Source: Helicobacter anatolicus
GTDB lineage: Bacteria > Campylobacterota > Campylobacteria > Campylobacterales > Helicobacteraceae
Length of the DNA stretch: 64,000 nt
Direction of reading: 5' to 3'
Assembly: GCF_021300615.1 (NCBI RefSeq)
Contig: NZ_JAJTMY010000001.1
Coordinates: 381,095 to 445,094 of the forward strand
Shown: positions 53,230 to 63,066 of the stretch, piece after piece
Position numbering within the stretch: position 1 is the stretch's first letter
Layout of the letters: every line of letters begins with the position of its first letter
Program-made: the position numbers and the translations under genes
Notes under the pieces: model-generated
Database searches by the model: none
What the model saw: only the letters and a program-made list of their open reading frames with translations
Told to the model about the DNA's origin: nothing

Positions 53230-55785
53230 TTAGCGTATAGCGCCCCTATTTACTTCTTTGAAGTGATTTCTATTTTTAAAAGAGCGTCTTTGTGGGTTTT
53301 TTTCTAGGTTTGGATCATAGGGTTGAAACACTTGTTTAGTGTTTCTTTTTCTTTGAACCTCTTTTGGCCTTACGCTATATCTACCTTTTGGTTTTTTGAT
53401 AATTTGTCCAAATTTATATCGTAAACCCGTAGATAAGAGCCAGTAGGTATTGATTTTTCCAAAAAATTCTGTTTTAAAATCTGCAAAAAATCGCAAGCTA
53501 TCATAAAAGAGTAAAACCTCTGCACCAAGCCCTAGCCCTAAATGATGTTGTCCTTTCTTATCGTTATTAAAAAGAGGAATATTTGCATCATCAATTAGCA
53601 TAATTTTTCCTCCTGTATTTAAATCATAAGAATAAGTAATTTGCGTATTTGCTTTAACAGAAAAATTTCCATAATCATAGCGTTTTACCCCGAGTACGCC
53701 AATTTTTGTAATAAGTGCAGGAGAGGCATCAAGAGCAGATTTTACAGTGTAATTTGTTGTTTTGTCTAAAAAATCTAATCTTGCGTTGGATATGATTCCA
53801 GGGGTTAATGAGATAAATGGCTGAATATAAAAGCGACTATCCCTTACATAGCCTACAGAAATATCATTACGGCAAAAAAGTTTCCCATCTCCACCTTTTT
53901 TGCATTTTTGAATTGTTTTATTACGCGCATTTCTAAAAGGATAAAAACTATAGCCAATTCTTAAATTTACTAAGAAAATATTAGCATAAAAATCAAAAGG
54001 TGTCTTTGCTTGAATGAGACTATTTGTTGAGTGACCTAAAATGTATTTAATTTTTCCATCTATAAATAAATCATCATTTTTAATAAATCCCCCATAAAAT
54101 CCAAAACCATAAGCTTTTGTAGATCCTGTATAACCTTTATCACTTCCAAAAAGCTCTAAAAAGTCAAAACTTCCTCCAAAAAAATATCGCATATCCTGGA
54201 TATTTGCTCCATAGTCAAATCCACCTTGTAGGCTATAAAAAAGATTTTGTGTTGTTTCTTTTTTGTCAAAATCATTTTTTTGATAGATTCCACCACCATA
54301 TACTTTAAACCATGCACCAAAATTCATAGGAGGAAAAAGAAGATCATTGATGCGATTATTAATACTATCTGCTTCAAGCTTGAAGATTCTATAAGGTATG
54401 GAGAAAATATTAAAAAGTGTTTTTGCAGTTTGATTGGGAACATAATCAATTTGTGCTAATACCCAGTCAGTCCCTCCACCTTGCCCTGGGATTTTTGCTA
54501 GTGTGGGGATATAGTTATAGATTCCCGTGATGGTTTCAAGCCCAATAAAATCCCCCTGTACTTCATTTGCATGGGCTACTATCATATTTTTTCCTGCTAC
54601 ATCAAAGCTAAGTCGTGAACCTTTTTGATAGAGTTGTATATAGTGATTGCCTGAAAGTTTTTCTGTGCTTACTTTATCAACCATTGCTTTTGGGACATCT
54701 GCCATCAAGCGAAATACCCCAGAATTTCCTTTTAGTTCTCTTTGGATTTTTAATTCACGCTTTTTGAAATCCGCATCGCTAGTAAGCCTAGAATTTTCTC
54801 CATCATCAGCAATTGTAGTAAAATCTACGACAGCAATTTTTTCGATATTTCCATATTGATTTTTTATATCATTGGCATTGTTATTTGCTACAAGAGTCCG
54901 TATCGCAGAATTAGCAGTTAAAAACCATTTTCCTCCCTTATCAAGTAATAGTTCCGCATTTGCTTGCCCTTGTAAAGAGAATCTCCCTTGGAAAAAACTC
55001 ATAGGATTGGTTAGATGGATAATGGCTTCACTTTTTGTTGTAGATGCTAACTCTACAGCAATATCTCCTTTGAGTTGAATAATATTATTGGGATTGTAGG
55101 TGGTTTTTGTATCGGGATTGTAGTTAATATAAAAAACACCATTTCCACTAATACTTGTAATGCTACGATATCCTACACCAGAGCCATGCCATCCTAGAGA
55201 TTTTTGCATTTTTGAGACATCAATAAAGGTGTTTTGATTAAAATAATATCCTCCATCTCCATCATTAACATTAAAAATTCCTCGTGTGATATAAAAATTT
55301 TCTGTGGCATCTACATAAATATCTGTGTTAAATTTAAAAATAGCAGGTAGATCTGAATGTCTGCGTCTTGTGAGAAATACTCCTTCTACAGGTGAAGCTG
55401 AGTGAGGATTTGGTAGAGAGAGGAGGTTTAGTCTAAAACTTCCACCTTTAATTTCATAAGTTTTTCCTCCCTCGCCTCGGAAAAATACTGCCGCCCAACT
55501 CCCATAATTCCCAGTGGTAGTAAGATTTACTGTAAGATTGGCATTATTATTTAGAGTAAGAGTATTATATGTACTAAAAATTGCTCCTGTGTAGCAGTCG
55601 CTTTGATCGGAATTACAGCCATAAAAGCCACCTGCCCCATTTGGGGTATTATCAAGGTTTATCTGTATATTTAGTGTAGTATCAGCATCGTATTTTTCTT
55701 GTATTTGTGTGACGGTTTTATTTGTAGCAGAAAAAAGTGGAGAAAAGAACAATGATATGAAAACAAGACACAGGCTTTTTTTCAA
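53230..55785 (-). CDS. Autotransporter with short passenger and basic C-terminal tail
   Basis: The frame is open from 55884, but a TTG at 55785 with AAGGA upstream yields a clean signal peptide (MKKSLCLVFISLFFSPLFSA), so 851 residues are likely. The 99-base extension from an ATG could instead be an extended signal region. The passenger (about 22-480) is beta-rich, with NNANLTVNLTTTG and a SISGNGVFYINYN segment, and carries a tight Cys pair (GCNSDQSDC). The barrel begins near 486 (MNFGAWFKVYGGG) and ends at GLRYKF near 792. An external-loop Cys pair (CKKGGDGKLFC) lies within it. After the barrel comes a 59-residue tail with 18 Lys/Arg. The passenger function is unknown. It resembles VacA-like autotransporters in layout only. 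Confidence 0.87.
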   Translation of the reverse strand: MKKSLCLVFISLFFSPLFSATNKTVTQIQEKYDADTTLNIQINLDNTPNGAGGFYGCNSDQSDCYTGAIFSTYNTLTLNNNANLTVNLTTTGNYGSWAAVFFRGEGGKTYEIKGGSFRLNLLSLPNPHSASPVEGVFLTRRRHSDLPAIFKFNTDIYVDATENFYITRGIFNVNDGDGGYYFNQNTFIDVSKMQKSLGWHGSGVGYRSITSISGNGVFYINYNPDTKTTYNPNNIIQLKGDIAVELASTTKSEAIIHLTNPMSFFQGRFSLQGQANAELLLDKGGKWFLTANSAIRTLVANNNANDIKNQYGNIEKIAVVDFTTIADDGENSRLTSDADFKKRELKIQRELKGNSGVFRLMADVPKAMVDKVSTEKLSGNHYIQLYQKGSRLSFDVAGKNMIVAHANEVQGDFIGLETITGIYNYIPTLAKIPGQGGGTDWVLAQIDYVPNQTAKTLFNIFSIPYRIFKLEADSINNRINDLLFPPMNFGAWFKVYGGGIYQKNDFDKKETTQNLFYSLQGGFDYGANIQDMRYFFGGSFDFLELFGSDKGYTGSTKAYGFGFYGGFIKNDDLFIDGKIKYILGHSTNSLIQAKTPFDFYANIFLVNLRIGYSFYPFRNARNKTIQKCKKGGDGKLFCRNDISVGYVRDSRFYIQPFISLTPGIISNARLDFLDKTTNYTVKSALDASPALITKIGVLGVKRYDYGNFSVKANTQITYSYDLNTGGKIMLIDDANIPLFNNDKKGQHHLGLGLGAEVLLFYDSLRFFADFKTEFFGKINTYWLLSTGLRYKFGQIIKKPKGRYSVRPKEVQRKRNTKQVFQPYDPNLEKNPQRRSFKNRNHFKEVNRGAIR

Positions 55786-55995
55786 ATAAATATTCCTTCG
55801 TGGTAGTTTTACATAATGTTTTAATTTAATTTTATTTCTAATTATAGAATCTTTTTTGATAGGTAAGTAATAATCGTTCCACAAAGAGAGAATTAGTAAA
55901 AAAGTGGAATAGAGCCAGTATAAAATACAATTTAAAAGCTTTTTTTTAGATTTTTATTAGTAAAATAGCAAAATTTTATATTCTAGGAAGGTAGC

Positions 55996-58900
55996 ATGCC
56001 AAAGCGCAAAGATATCAAGACGATTTTGTTGATTGGGTCAGGTCCCATAGTTATTGGTCAAGCTTGTGAGTTTGATTATTCTGGTACACAAGCAGTAAAA
56101 ACGCTAAAATCATTGGGATATCGGGTAGTTTTGATTAATTCAAACCCTGCGACAATTATGACAGATCCTGAATTTGCAGATAGAACTTATATTGAACCTA
56201 TTACTGAGGAAATTATTGCAGCAATTATAAAAAATGAAAAAGTTGATGCTATCCTTCCTACTATGGGTGGACAGACTGCTTTAAATGTTGCTATGAAAAT
56301 GTATGAAAAAGGTATGCTTGAGGGTGTGGAGTTTTTGGGGGCTAAGCCTGAAGCGATTAAAAAAGGTGAGGATCGACAAGCATTTAAAGAAGCGATGTTA
56401 AAAATTGGTATGGATCTTCCAAAATCTTTTTATGCATATAATGAAGAGCAAGCACTTGAAGCGATCAAAGAAATTGGTTTCCCTGTGATTATTCGTGCTA
56501 GTTTTACATTGGCTGGTGGAGGTAGTGGGGTAGCTTATAATATTGAAGAGTATAAAAATTTAGTAAAAATAGGGCTTGAAGCAAGTCCAATCAATGAAAT
56601 TTTGATTGAAGAATCGTTGTTGGGATGGAAAGAATATGAAATGGAGGTAATCCGCGATAAGAATGATAATTGTATTATTGTATGCTCGATTGAAAATCTT
56701 GATCCCATGGGGGTGCATACAGGAGATTCTATTACCATTGCACCTGCTTTAAGTCTTACTGATAAAGAATATCAGCGTATGAGAGATTATTCTTTTGCAA
56801 TTTTACGCGAGATCGGTGTGGATACAGGAGGAAGCAATGTGCAATTTGCTATTAATCCTAAAAATGGTAGAATGACGGTTATTGAGATGAATCCAAGAGT
56901 ATCAAGAAGCTCGGCACTCGCATCAAAAGCTACGGGATATCCTATCGCAAAGGTTGCTACATTATTGGCAGTAGGGTTTAGCCTAGATGAAATTCAAAAT
57001 GATATTACAGGCACGCCCGCAAGTTTTGAACCTAGTATCGATTATATTGTGACAAAAATTCCACGCTTTACTTTTGAAAAATTCCCACAAGCAGATTCTA
57101 CGCTCAGTACTTCAATGAAGAGTATTGGTGAAGTAATGGCAATTGGTGCGAATTTTACACAAAGTTTGCAAAAAGCACTTTGTAGCCTAGAGACCGGATT
57201 ATGTGGTTTTGATAGTATTAGCACAGATTTAGAATTTATCAAAAAGGAGATTCGTCGCCCAAATGCAAATCGCTTGCTTTATATTGCAGATGCTTATCGC
57301 TTAGGCATGAGTCTTGAAGAGGTTTTTGAATTAAGTCAGATTGACCCTTGGTTTTTGGAAAAAATTAAGGAAATTATTTTATTTGAAAATAAAGTTAATG
57401 TAGGAATCTTGCAGGAGAAATCCATAATGCTAGAGGCAAAAAAACTAGGTTTTAGTGACAAAATGCTTGCAAAATTAATTAGTAAAAACGATGGATTAGA
57501 AATTAGTGAAAATGAAGTTTATCAAGCAAGAAAAAATTTGGGGATTGAGCGTATATATGAGGAAGTGGATACCTGTGCAGCAGAGTTTGAAAGTTTAACA
57601 CCTTATTTATATTCTAGTTTTTATGACTTTAATTTTCATCCTGAAAAAAAATTTACACAAGATAGAAAAAAAGTTTTGATTATTGGTGGGGGACCAAATC
57701 GTATTGGGCAGGGAATTGAGTTTGATTATTGCTGTGTGCATGCGAGTTTTGCGCTTGAGGATATGGGGGTGACAAGTATCATGTATAACTGTAACCCAGA
57801 GACTGTTAGCACGGATTATGATACTTCAGATATTTTATATTTTGAACCTATTAGTTTTGAATTTGTGCGTGCTGTATTAGAAAAAGAAAAGCCAGATGGT
57901 GTGATTGTGCATTTTGGAGGACAGACACCATTAAAACTTGCAAAAGAAATTACAAAATATGGTACAAAAATTATTGGAACTTCTGCAAAGGTGATTGATA
58001 TTGCTGAAGACAGAGAAAAGTTTTCAAATTTTGTAAAAGAGTATGGATTAAGACAGCCAGAAAATGGAATTGCTTTTGCAAGAGATGAAGCACATTTAAT
58101 TGCAAACCAATTAGGATTCCCAGTGCTTGTTCGTCCTAGTTATGTTTTAGGGGGGCGGGCTATGCGGATTGTGGAGAATGATGAAGAGTTGAGAGCCTAT
58201 ATGGAGGAGGCGGTAAAAGTTAGTGAAAATTCTCCAGTATTGATTGACAAATTTTTAGATGGTGCTGTTGAGCTTGATGTGGATTGTATTTGTGATGGCA
58301 ATGATGTGTATATTGGTGGAATTATGCAGCATATTGAAGAAGCAGGAATACATAGTGGAGATTCTGCTTCTTCATTGCCTACAATCACGATTTCTCAAGA
58401 TATGCTAGATGAAATTACGCAGACCACAAGTTTGATTGCTAAGGAAATGGGTGTTATAGGGTTGATGAATGTGCAGTATGCAATTTATAATCAAGAGCTT
58501 TATCTTATAGAAGTAAATCCTAGAGCCTCAAGAACTGTTCCTTTTGTGAGTAAGGCTACTGGTATGCCTTTGGCAAAAATTGCAACACGAGTGATGTGGC
58601 AAGGGAATTTAAAGGAAGCATTGGAATTTTATGGAGTATTTGGTAGTATAGAATATAAAAATGGTGTTTATCAGCCAAAGAAGAGTAAGCATATTGCAGT
58701 AAAAGAATCTGTATTTCCATTTAATAAATTGCAGGGTGCAGATTTATTGTTGGGACCAGAGATGAAGAGTACTGGCGAAGTAATGGGGATTAGTGAGAGT
58801 TTTGGATTGAGTTTTGCAAAAAGTCAAATGGCAAGTAAAAATACATTACCAATTTCTGGGAGAGTATTTTTATCGCTTAGTCATAAAGATAAAAAACATG

Positions 58901-59262
58901 CAGCAAATATTGCGAAGCGATTTAAGGAATTGGGATTTGAGATTTGTGCTACAAGTGGAACACAGGCTGTTTTAGAAGAAAATAAAATAGATTCTTTAAA
59001 AGTTTTAAAAATTTATGAAGGAAGACCAAATATTCAAGATATGATTACAAATGGTGAGATACATTTGGTGATTAATACGGTGGAAAATCAAAGCAGTAAA
59101 GAAGATTCTAAAATTATTAGAACACAGGTTTTAAAGAGTTCTATTCCTTATTTTACAACACTAGAGGGTGCAAGGGTTGCTAGTGAAGCTTTGGAGGAAA
59201 TGCGCATTAAGGATGTAAATCAACCAAAAGCATTGCAAGATTTTTTAAAGGATAATCAATAA
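55996..59262 (+). CDS. carB: Carbamoyl phosphate synthase large subunit
   Basis: The 1088-residue enzyme uses ammonia from CarA plus bicarbonate and two ATP to make carbamoyl phosphate for pyrimidines and arginine. It shows the expected duplication. Half one has [20 protein letters not shown] and [32 protein letters not shown]. Half two has [23 protein letters not shown] and [30 protein letters not shown]. An oligomerisation domain lies between them. The last about 140 residues form the methylglyoxal-synthase-like allosteric domain. AGGAAGG precedes the ATG. It is followed directly by the YrdC-like gene. Confidence 0.97.
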   Translation: MPKRKDIKTILLIGSGPIVIGQACEFDYSGTQAVKTLKSLGYRVVLINSNPATIMTDPEFADRTYIEPITEEIIAAIIKNEKVDAILPTMGGQTALNVAMKMYEKGMLEGVEFLGAKPEAIKKGEDRQAFKEAMLKIGMDLPKSFYAYNEEQALEAIKEIGFPVIIRASFTLAGGGSGVAYNIEEYKNLVKIGLEASPINEILIEESLLGWKEYEMEVIRDKNDNCIIVCSIENLDPMGVHTGDSITIAPALSLTDKEYQRMRDYSFAILREIGVDTGGSNVQFAINPKNGRMTVIEMNPRVSRSSALASKATGYPIAKVATLLAVGFSLDEIQNDITGTPASFEPSIDYIVTKIPRFTFEKFPQADSTLSTSMKSIGEVMAIGANFTQSLQKALCSLETGLCGFDSISTDLEFIKKEIRRPNANRLLYIADAYRLGMSLEEVFELSQIDPWFLEKIKEIILFENKVNVGILQEKSIMLEAKKLGFSDKMLAKLISKNDGLEISENEVYQARKNLGIERIYEEVDTCAAEFESLTPYLYSSFYDFNFHPEKKFTQDRKKVLIIGGGPNRIGQGIEFDYCCVHASFALEDMGVTSIMYNCNPETVSTDYDTSDILYFEPISFEFVRAVLEKEKPDGVIVHFGGQTPLKLAKEITKYGTKIIGTSAKVIDIAEDREKFSNFVKEYGLRQPENGIAFARDEAHLIANQLGFPVLVRPSYVLGGRAMRIVENDEELRAYMEEAVKVSENSPVLIDKFLDGAVELDVDCICDGNDVYIGGIMQHIEEAGIHSGDSASSLPTITISQDMLDEITQTTSLIAKEMGVIGLMNVQYAIYNQELYLIEVNPRASRTVPFVSKATGMPLAKIATRVMWQGNLKEALEFYGVFGSIEYKNGVYQPKKSKHIAVKESVFPFNKLQGADLLLGPEMKSTGEVMGISESFGLSFAKSQMASKNTLPISGRVFLSLSHKDKKHAANIAKRFKELGFEICATSGTQAVLEENKIDSLKVLKIYEGRPNIQDMITNGEIHLVINTVENQSSKEDSKIIRTQVLKSSIPYFTTLEGARVASEALEEMRIKDVNQPKALQDFLKDNQ

Positions 59263-59687
59263 TTTTTCTAGCACAAACGGATACGACAATAGGAATACTG
59301 GCCTTAGATTTTGAAAAAATCAATCAAATTAAGGGGCGTGATATTTCTCAAAGAACTTTGTCGGAAGTGGCAAGTTTTAGAGTATTGAGAGAATGTGTTA
59401 GAATACCATCTTATGCAAAAAATACTGTGAGGCGAGCAAAGAATACAACTTTTATTTATGGAAATAATCAAGCTTTTAGAGTAATAAAAGATAAGATGCA
59501 TATTAAATTTGTACAGAAATTTTATAAAATCTTTTCTTCTTCTGCGAATGCAACAGGAGAGCATTTTTGTATGGACTGGGCATTAGAAAATAGTGATGTT
59601 TGGATTTGCGATTCTAGAAAATTTGAAGAAAAAAAAGCTTCTAGAATTTATAAAATTTTTAGAAAAAAAATGAAAAAAATACGATAG
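59262..59687 (+). CDS. Sua5/YciO/YrdC family protein, non-canonical start likely
   Basis: The frame encodes about 141 residues related to YrdC-type nucleotide-binding proteins. These include enzymes of tRNA t6A synthesis, although this member is short and of unproven function. The N-terminus FLAQTDTTIGILALD carries the T-x-T-x-G motif, and later blocks are AKNTTFIYGNNQAFRVI and FSSSANATGEHF. No ATG, GTG or TTG precedes this N-terminus after the in-frame stop at 59253; only ATA (59259) or ATT (59262) can start it, with AAAGGA at 59247-59252. The first standard start, TTG at 59358, would remove the motif. It overlaps the carB stop. Confidence 0.75.
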   Translation: MFLAQTDTTIGILALDFEKINQIKGRDISQRTLSEVASFRVLRECVRIPSYAKNTVRRAKNTTFIYGNNQAFRVIKDKMHIKFVQKFYKIFSSSANATGEHFCMDWALENSDVWICDSRKFEEKKASRIYKIFRKKMKKIR

Positions 59688-59695
59688 GAGATGAT

Positions 59696-60481
59696 ATGAA
59701 AAAATATTTCATCTTTTTGTTTTTGTGTTTGGTTGGTTTGAGTGCATTTGATAGAGATGAAAAACAAGTTGAGGGGTTAATAATACAGGAAGAAGAATCT
59801 AAAATTTTACAATCAAATCAAGAGCAAGATTTGCAAAATACACAAAATAATGTCTTAGAGATTCCTTATCAAAATGCATATAAAAGAGGGATCTTTTTAC
59901 AAATAGGTATAGGGAGTGCAATTCATTCTGCAAAATATAAGGAACTTTGTCAAGGTTGCTATACTTATGATGTAAAACAGATTAATAGTGCAATTCAAGC
60001 GGGATTGGGATATCAGATTTTTTTTAATCATTATCATGGGTTGAGGATTTTTAGTACAACTTATTATGCGGATTTTAAGATTAGAGAATATAATAATAAT
60101 AAACCATTTTATATCGCTACAACAAATCTTGGATTAGATTATATTGTAGAATTTTCTAAATCAACACACCCGTTTGGTATTTTTATAGGTGGTGGATATG
60201 CGTGGAATTATGGGAAGTTTATTACAAGTTTGCGAAGAAATTATCCAGAGAGTAATCAATATTTAAAAACTCATGGGTTTTTTGCGCATGTGGGAATCTC
60301 ACAAACTTTTTCTTATAGGCATCGTTTAGAGTTAGAGTATAATTTTCCTTTTTATTCTTTTTATAAGGCTTCTAACTTAAAAACCATGGAAAAAGATATG
60401 TTTTTTAATATAAATTTTAGAAATTTGGGGGTTATTAGTTTGAGATATATTTATGTTTTTGGAAAGAAAAATGCGCATTGA
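59696..60481 (+). CDS. Outer membrane beta-barrel protein
   Basis: The 261-residue protein has a signal peptide (MKKYFIFLFLCLVGLSAF). A Gln/Glu-rich linker follows (about 20-60), then a barrel with alternating aromatic strands (GIFLQIGIGSAIHSAKY, HPFGIFIGGGYAWNYG). It ends with the strand ISLRYIYVF plus a few residues. It resembles the small Helicobacter outer membrane protein families, but I cannot place it in Hop, Hor or Hof. A Cys pair sits in ELCQGCYTY. It lies 8 bases after the YrdC-like gene and overlaps the S4 gene by 11 bases. Confidence 0.82.
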   Translation: MKKYFIFLFLCLVGLSAFDRDEKQVEGLIIQEEESKILQSNQEQDLQNTQNNVLEIPYQNAYKRGIFLQIGIGSAIHSAKYKELCQGCYTYDVKQINSAIQAGLGYQIFFNHYHGLRIFSTTYYADFKIREYNNNKPFYIATTNLGLDYIVEFSKSTHPFGIFIGGGYAWNYGKFITSLRRNYPESNQYLKTHGFFAHVGISQTFSYRHRLELEYNFPFYSFYKASNLKTMEKDMFFNINFRNLGVISLRYIYVFGKKNAH

Positions 60482-60719
60482 TAAGTTTTTAAATACGACA
60501 AATATTGTCAAAAGACGAGCAATTGCACAAGATATGTGCGATAATCATGTAGTTTTTTTAAATGGAAAGAAAATAAAATCTAGTAAAGAAGTAAAAATAG
60601 GAGATATTATAGAGATTGTATTTTTGGAAAAAAGTAGAAAATTTTGTGTTCTTGCTTTACCAGAACAAAAAACGATTCCAAAATCTCAAAGCACAAAATA
60701 TGTGCAAGAAATTTTTTAG
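60471..60719 (+). CDS. S4 domain RNA-binding protein (Hsp15/RqcP-like)
   Basis: The 82-residue protein is essentially one S4 domain: MRIDKFLNTTNIVKRRAIAQ, then NHVVFLNGKKIKSSKEVKIGDII. Proteins of this size include Hsp15 and RqcP, which act on stalled 50S subunits carrying nascent chains. It lies one gene upstream of rplY and pth, and peptidyl-tRNA hydrolase acts on related substrates. The start at 60471, with GGAAAG upstream, is preferred over an earlier in-frame ATG at 60453 inside the barrel gene, because the S4 fold begins with MRIDKFL. Confidence 0.87.
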   Translation: MRIDKFLNTTNIVKRRAIAQDMCDNHVVFLNGKKIKSSKEVKIGDIIEIVFLEKSRKFCVLALPEQKTIPKSQSTKYVQEIF

Positions 60720-60724
60720 GAATG

Positions 60725-60733
60725 TGATATAAT
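60725..60733 (+). promoter_or_regulatory. Extended -10 promoter for rplY-pth-lptG
   Basis: TGATATAAT is identical to the autotransporter promoter. Predicted initiation near 60740 leaves a leader of about 100 bases before rplY, with a possible GTCT/AGAC hairpin (about 60754-60775) and a T7 run. AAAAGGA precedes the ATG at 60841. Confidence 0.6.
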
Positions 60734-60840
60734 TAGAACCTTTAGTCGTTTGGGTCTGTTTTGCCTCATTAGACTATAAACAAGATGCTTTTTTTGTGTA
60801 GAACACATGGAGAATAAACAAATTATTTAAAAGGAATAAA

Positions 60841-61377
60841 ATGTTAGAAGGAATAATTAGAGAGAGTATGTCAAAAGGTGAAGTAAAAGCCTTAAGAAAC
60901 AATGGTTATCTAATTGCAAATATTTATGGGAAGGGTGTACAAAATATTCATTGTGCATTTAAAACTAATGATTTTATTAGAGCAATAAAAACAAAAACTA
61001 CTTTAGTGTTTCCAGTAAAAGTAGATGGCAAAACTTTGGAAGTAGTTGTGCAAGAATATCAAAAAGACCCTGTAACTTCTAATCTTTTGCATGTAGATTT
61101 AATGCTAGCACAAAAAGGTGTTGTATCAAAATATAAAATCCCTGTAAAAGCGGTTGGTACACCAGTAGGGTTGAAAAATAAAGGTGTGTTAATTTATTCT
61201 AAAAAGAGAGTAGGTGTGCAGGCAGCACCGGAGAATCTTCCAAATGTTTATGAACTTGATGTATCAAAACTTGATGTTGGTGATTCTATTTTAGTGAGAG
61301 ATTTGCCAGAAAATGCAAATGTTAAAATTATTGAGAAGCCTTCAGTAGCAGTTGTTGGTGTGATTAAAGCAAAATAA
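60841..61377 (+). CDS. rplY: 50S ribosomal protein L25 (CTC form)
   Basis: The 178-residue protein has the N-terminal L25 domain that binds 5S rRNA (to about residue 85, containing LLHVDLM). The C-terminal TL5/CTC domain follows ([18 protein letters not shown], then [19 protein letters not shown]). It is thus the long general-stress form, unlike the 94-residue E. coli L25. Its stop overlaps the pth start (TAATGA), so L25 and peptidyl-tRNA hydrolase are probably translated together, a common pairing. Confidence 0.95.
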   Translation: MLEGIIRESMSKGEVKALRNNGYLIANIYGKGVQNIHCAFKTNDFIRAIKTKTTLVFPVKVDGKTLEVVVQEYQKDPVTSNLLHVDLMLAQKGVVSKYKIPVKAVGTPVGLKNKGVLIYSKKRVGVQAAPENLPNVYELDVSKLDVGDSILVRDLPENANVKIIEKPSVAVVGVIKAK

Positions 61378-61943
61378 TGAATTATCTCATTGTGGGACTT
61401 GGAAATCCAGGTCCTCAATATGCTCACACTCGCCATAATATCGGTTTTGATGTCTTAGAAGCTTTGGCTGATAGTTTAAAAATATCTTTTAAATATGAAT
61501 CAAAGTTTTTATGTGAAATGGCACAATATAAAAATGCAGGTAACACTTTTTATCTTGTCAAACCTCAGACTTTTATGAATCTTTCTGGAGAAAGTGTTGT
61601 TAAGATAAAAAAATTTTATAAAACAGAAAATATACTTGTTGTACATGATGAATTAGATATTGCTTTTGGTGCTATTCGTTTTAAGGTTGGGGGTAGTAGT
61701 GGAGGTCACAATGGATTAAAGTCTTTAGATATGCATTGTGGAAATTCTTATCAAAGATTGCGTTTTGGTATTGGGAGAGATACGGTAATTCCGGTTGTTG
61801 ATTATGTATTAGCTATTTTTAAAGAAACTGAAAGAGATAAAAAAGAAAAATTAATTAAGCATTGTGTATCAGCCTTGACAGATTACTTAGAATATCAAGA
61901 TTTTAAGAGATTGCAAAACTTTTTTACTCTTAAGGATTTTTAA
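61377..61943 (+). CDS. pth: Peptidyl-tRNA hydrolase
   Basis: The 188-residue enzyme frees tRNA from prematurely released peptidyl-tRNA. Catalytic and substrate residues are visible: NYLIVGLGNPGPQYAHTRHNIGFD (Asn and His), PQTFMNLSGESV (Asn), VVHDELDIAFG (Asp) and GGSSGGHNGLKSL. The start overlaps the rplY stop, and the end overlaps the next gene by one base (TAATG). Confidence 0.97.
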   Translation: MNYLIVGLGNPGPQYAHTRHNIGFDVLEALADSLKISFKYESKFLCEMAQYKNAGNTFYLVKPQTFMNLSGESVVKIKKFYKTENILVVHDELDIAFGAIRFKVGGSSGGHNGLKSLDMHCGNSYQRLRFGIGRDTVIPVVDYVLAIFKETERDKKEKLIKHCVSALTDYLEYQDFKRLQNFFTLKDF

Positions 61944-63007
61944 TGTTTCTTTATTTAGGCCGAAGATATGTGCGTTTTATTTTGATTATTTTTTGTGCTT
62001 TAGAAATGTTTTTTATTAGCATTGATAGTCTAAAGTATATTGATCAGTTTCCAAATTCCGCAAACTTGATTGTCTTATTTTTTGCATATGATTTTCTTTA
62101 TGCGTTAAATTATACTCTTCCTATTGCAATTTTATTATCTACGGTAATGTTCTACCTAAATTTAGTAAAGTCTAATCAATATACGGCTTTTTTGGCTCTG
62201 GGTTATACAAAAAGACAAATACTTTCTCCCATTTTTTGTATAGCATTTTTATTGAGTTTATTTTATGTGGGATTGAATGCCACGCCATTTGTTTATGCGC
62301 AAGAAAGGGCTGAGGCGATTATTTTGCAGGAAAATTTTTCAAATATTACTGAAGATTTACTTGTAAAATATGAAAACAACTATGTATATTTTGAAAAACT
62401 TTATCCTTTAATTAAAAAAGCAGAAAATATTAAGGTTTTTCAGCTTGATGAAGAAGGACAGGTGCAGGCTTTTGCACATTCTAAAGAGGCAAGGTTTATT
62501 GATGATTATTGGGTGCTTAGTTATGCAATCGTGTCGCAGGTCCCCAAAGATATCACACTTGGTAAAAATGGTTTAAGCGTAGCAAATGTTGATCAGTTAA
62601 AAATATTAAAAGGTTTTAGACCAAAGATTTTGGATACAATTTATCAGAATAAACCATCAGTTTCTATTATTGATGCAGTGCAATCTTTGATGATTTTGCA
62701 GAATCAAGATGCAAATAGTGAGAAGATTCGTGCAATTTTATATGCATTTATTTTAATACCTTTTTTTGTCCCTTTAACCACTATTATTATTGCGTATTAT
62801 GCTCCTATATTAGCAAGGTATAGTAATTTGGCACTATTAGGATTTATATTTATTGTTATTTCTCTTGTGATGTGGGGATTGTTTTTTGCATTTGGAAAAT
62901 TAAGTATGAGTGGGTTGTTGCCACCAGAATTAATGTTGCTTGTTCCCTTTGGGATACTTTTTATACTTTCTATTTTCTATTATAAAAAAATAAATTTAAA
63001 AATATAA
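61943..63007 (+). CDS. LptF/LptG family permease (YjgP/YjgQ)
   Basis: The 354-residue membrane protein has about six transmembrane segments. Three N-terminal ones are near 10-30, 48-75 and 95-115, and three C-terminal ones near 265-350. A periplasmic beta-rich domain (about 125-255) lies between. NYTLPIAILLSTVMFYLNL and FLALGYTKRQILSPIF are typical of the LPS exporter permeases that, with LptB, pull LPS from the inner membrane. Whether it is LptF or LptG cannot be decided. It works upstream of LptD, also encoded in this window. The start overlaps the pth stop. Confidence 0.88.
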   Translation: MFLYLGRRYVRFILIIFCALEMFFISIDSLKYIDQFPNSANLIVLFFAYDFLYALNYTLPIAILLSTVMFYLNLVKSNQYTAFLALGYTKRQILSPIFCIAFLLSLFYVGLNATPFVYAQERAEAIILQENFSNITEDLLVKYENNYVYFEKLYPLIKKAENIKVFQLDEEGQVQAFAHSKEARFIDDYWVLSYAIVSQVPKDITLGKNGLSVANVDQLKILKGFRPKILDTIYQNKPSVSIIDAVQSLMILQNQDANSEKIRAILYAFILIPFFVPLTTIIIAYYAPILARYSNLALLGFIFIVISLVMWGLFFAFGKLSMSGLLPPELMLLVPFGILFILSIFYYKKINLKI

Positions 63008-63066
63008 AATTGTTTTTACTTTGATAGAATAAGTTAAAGTAAAGAAATGAAATGTGAGGAGTAAAG

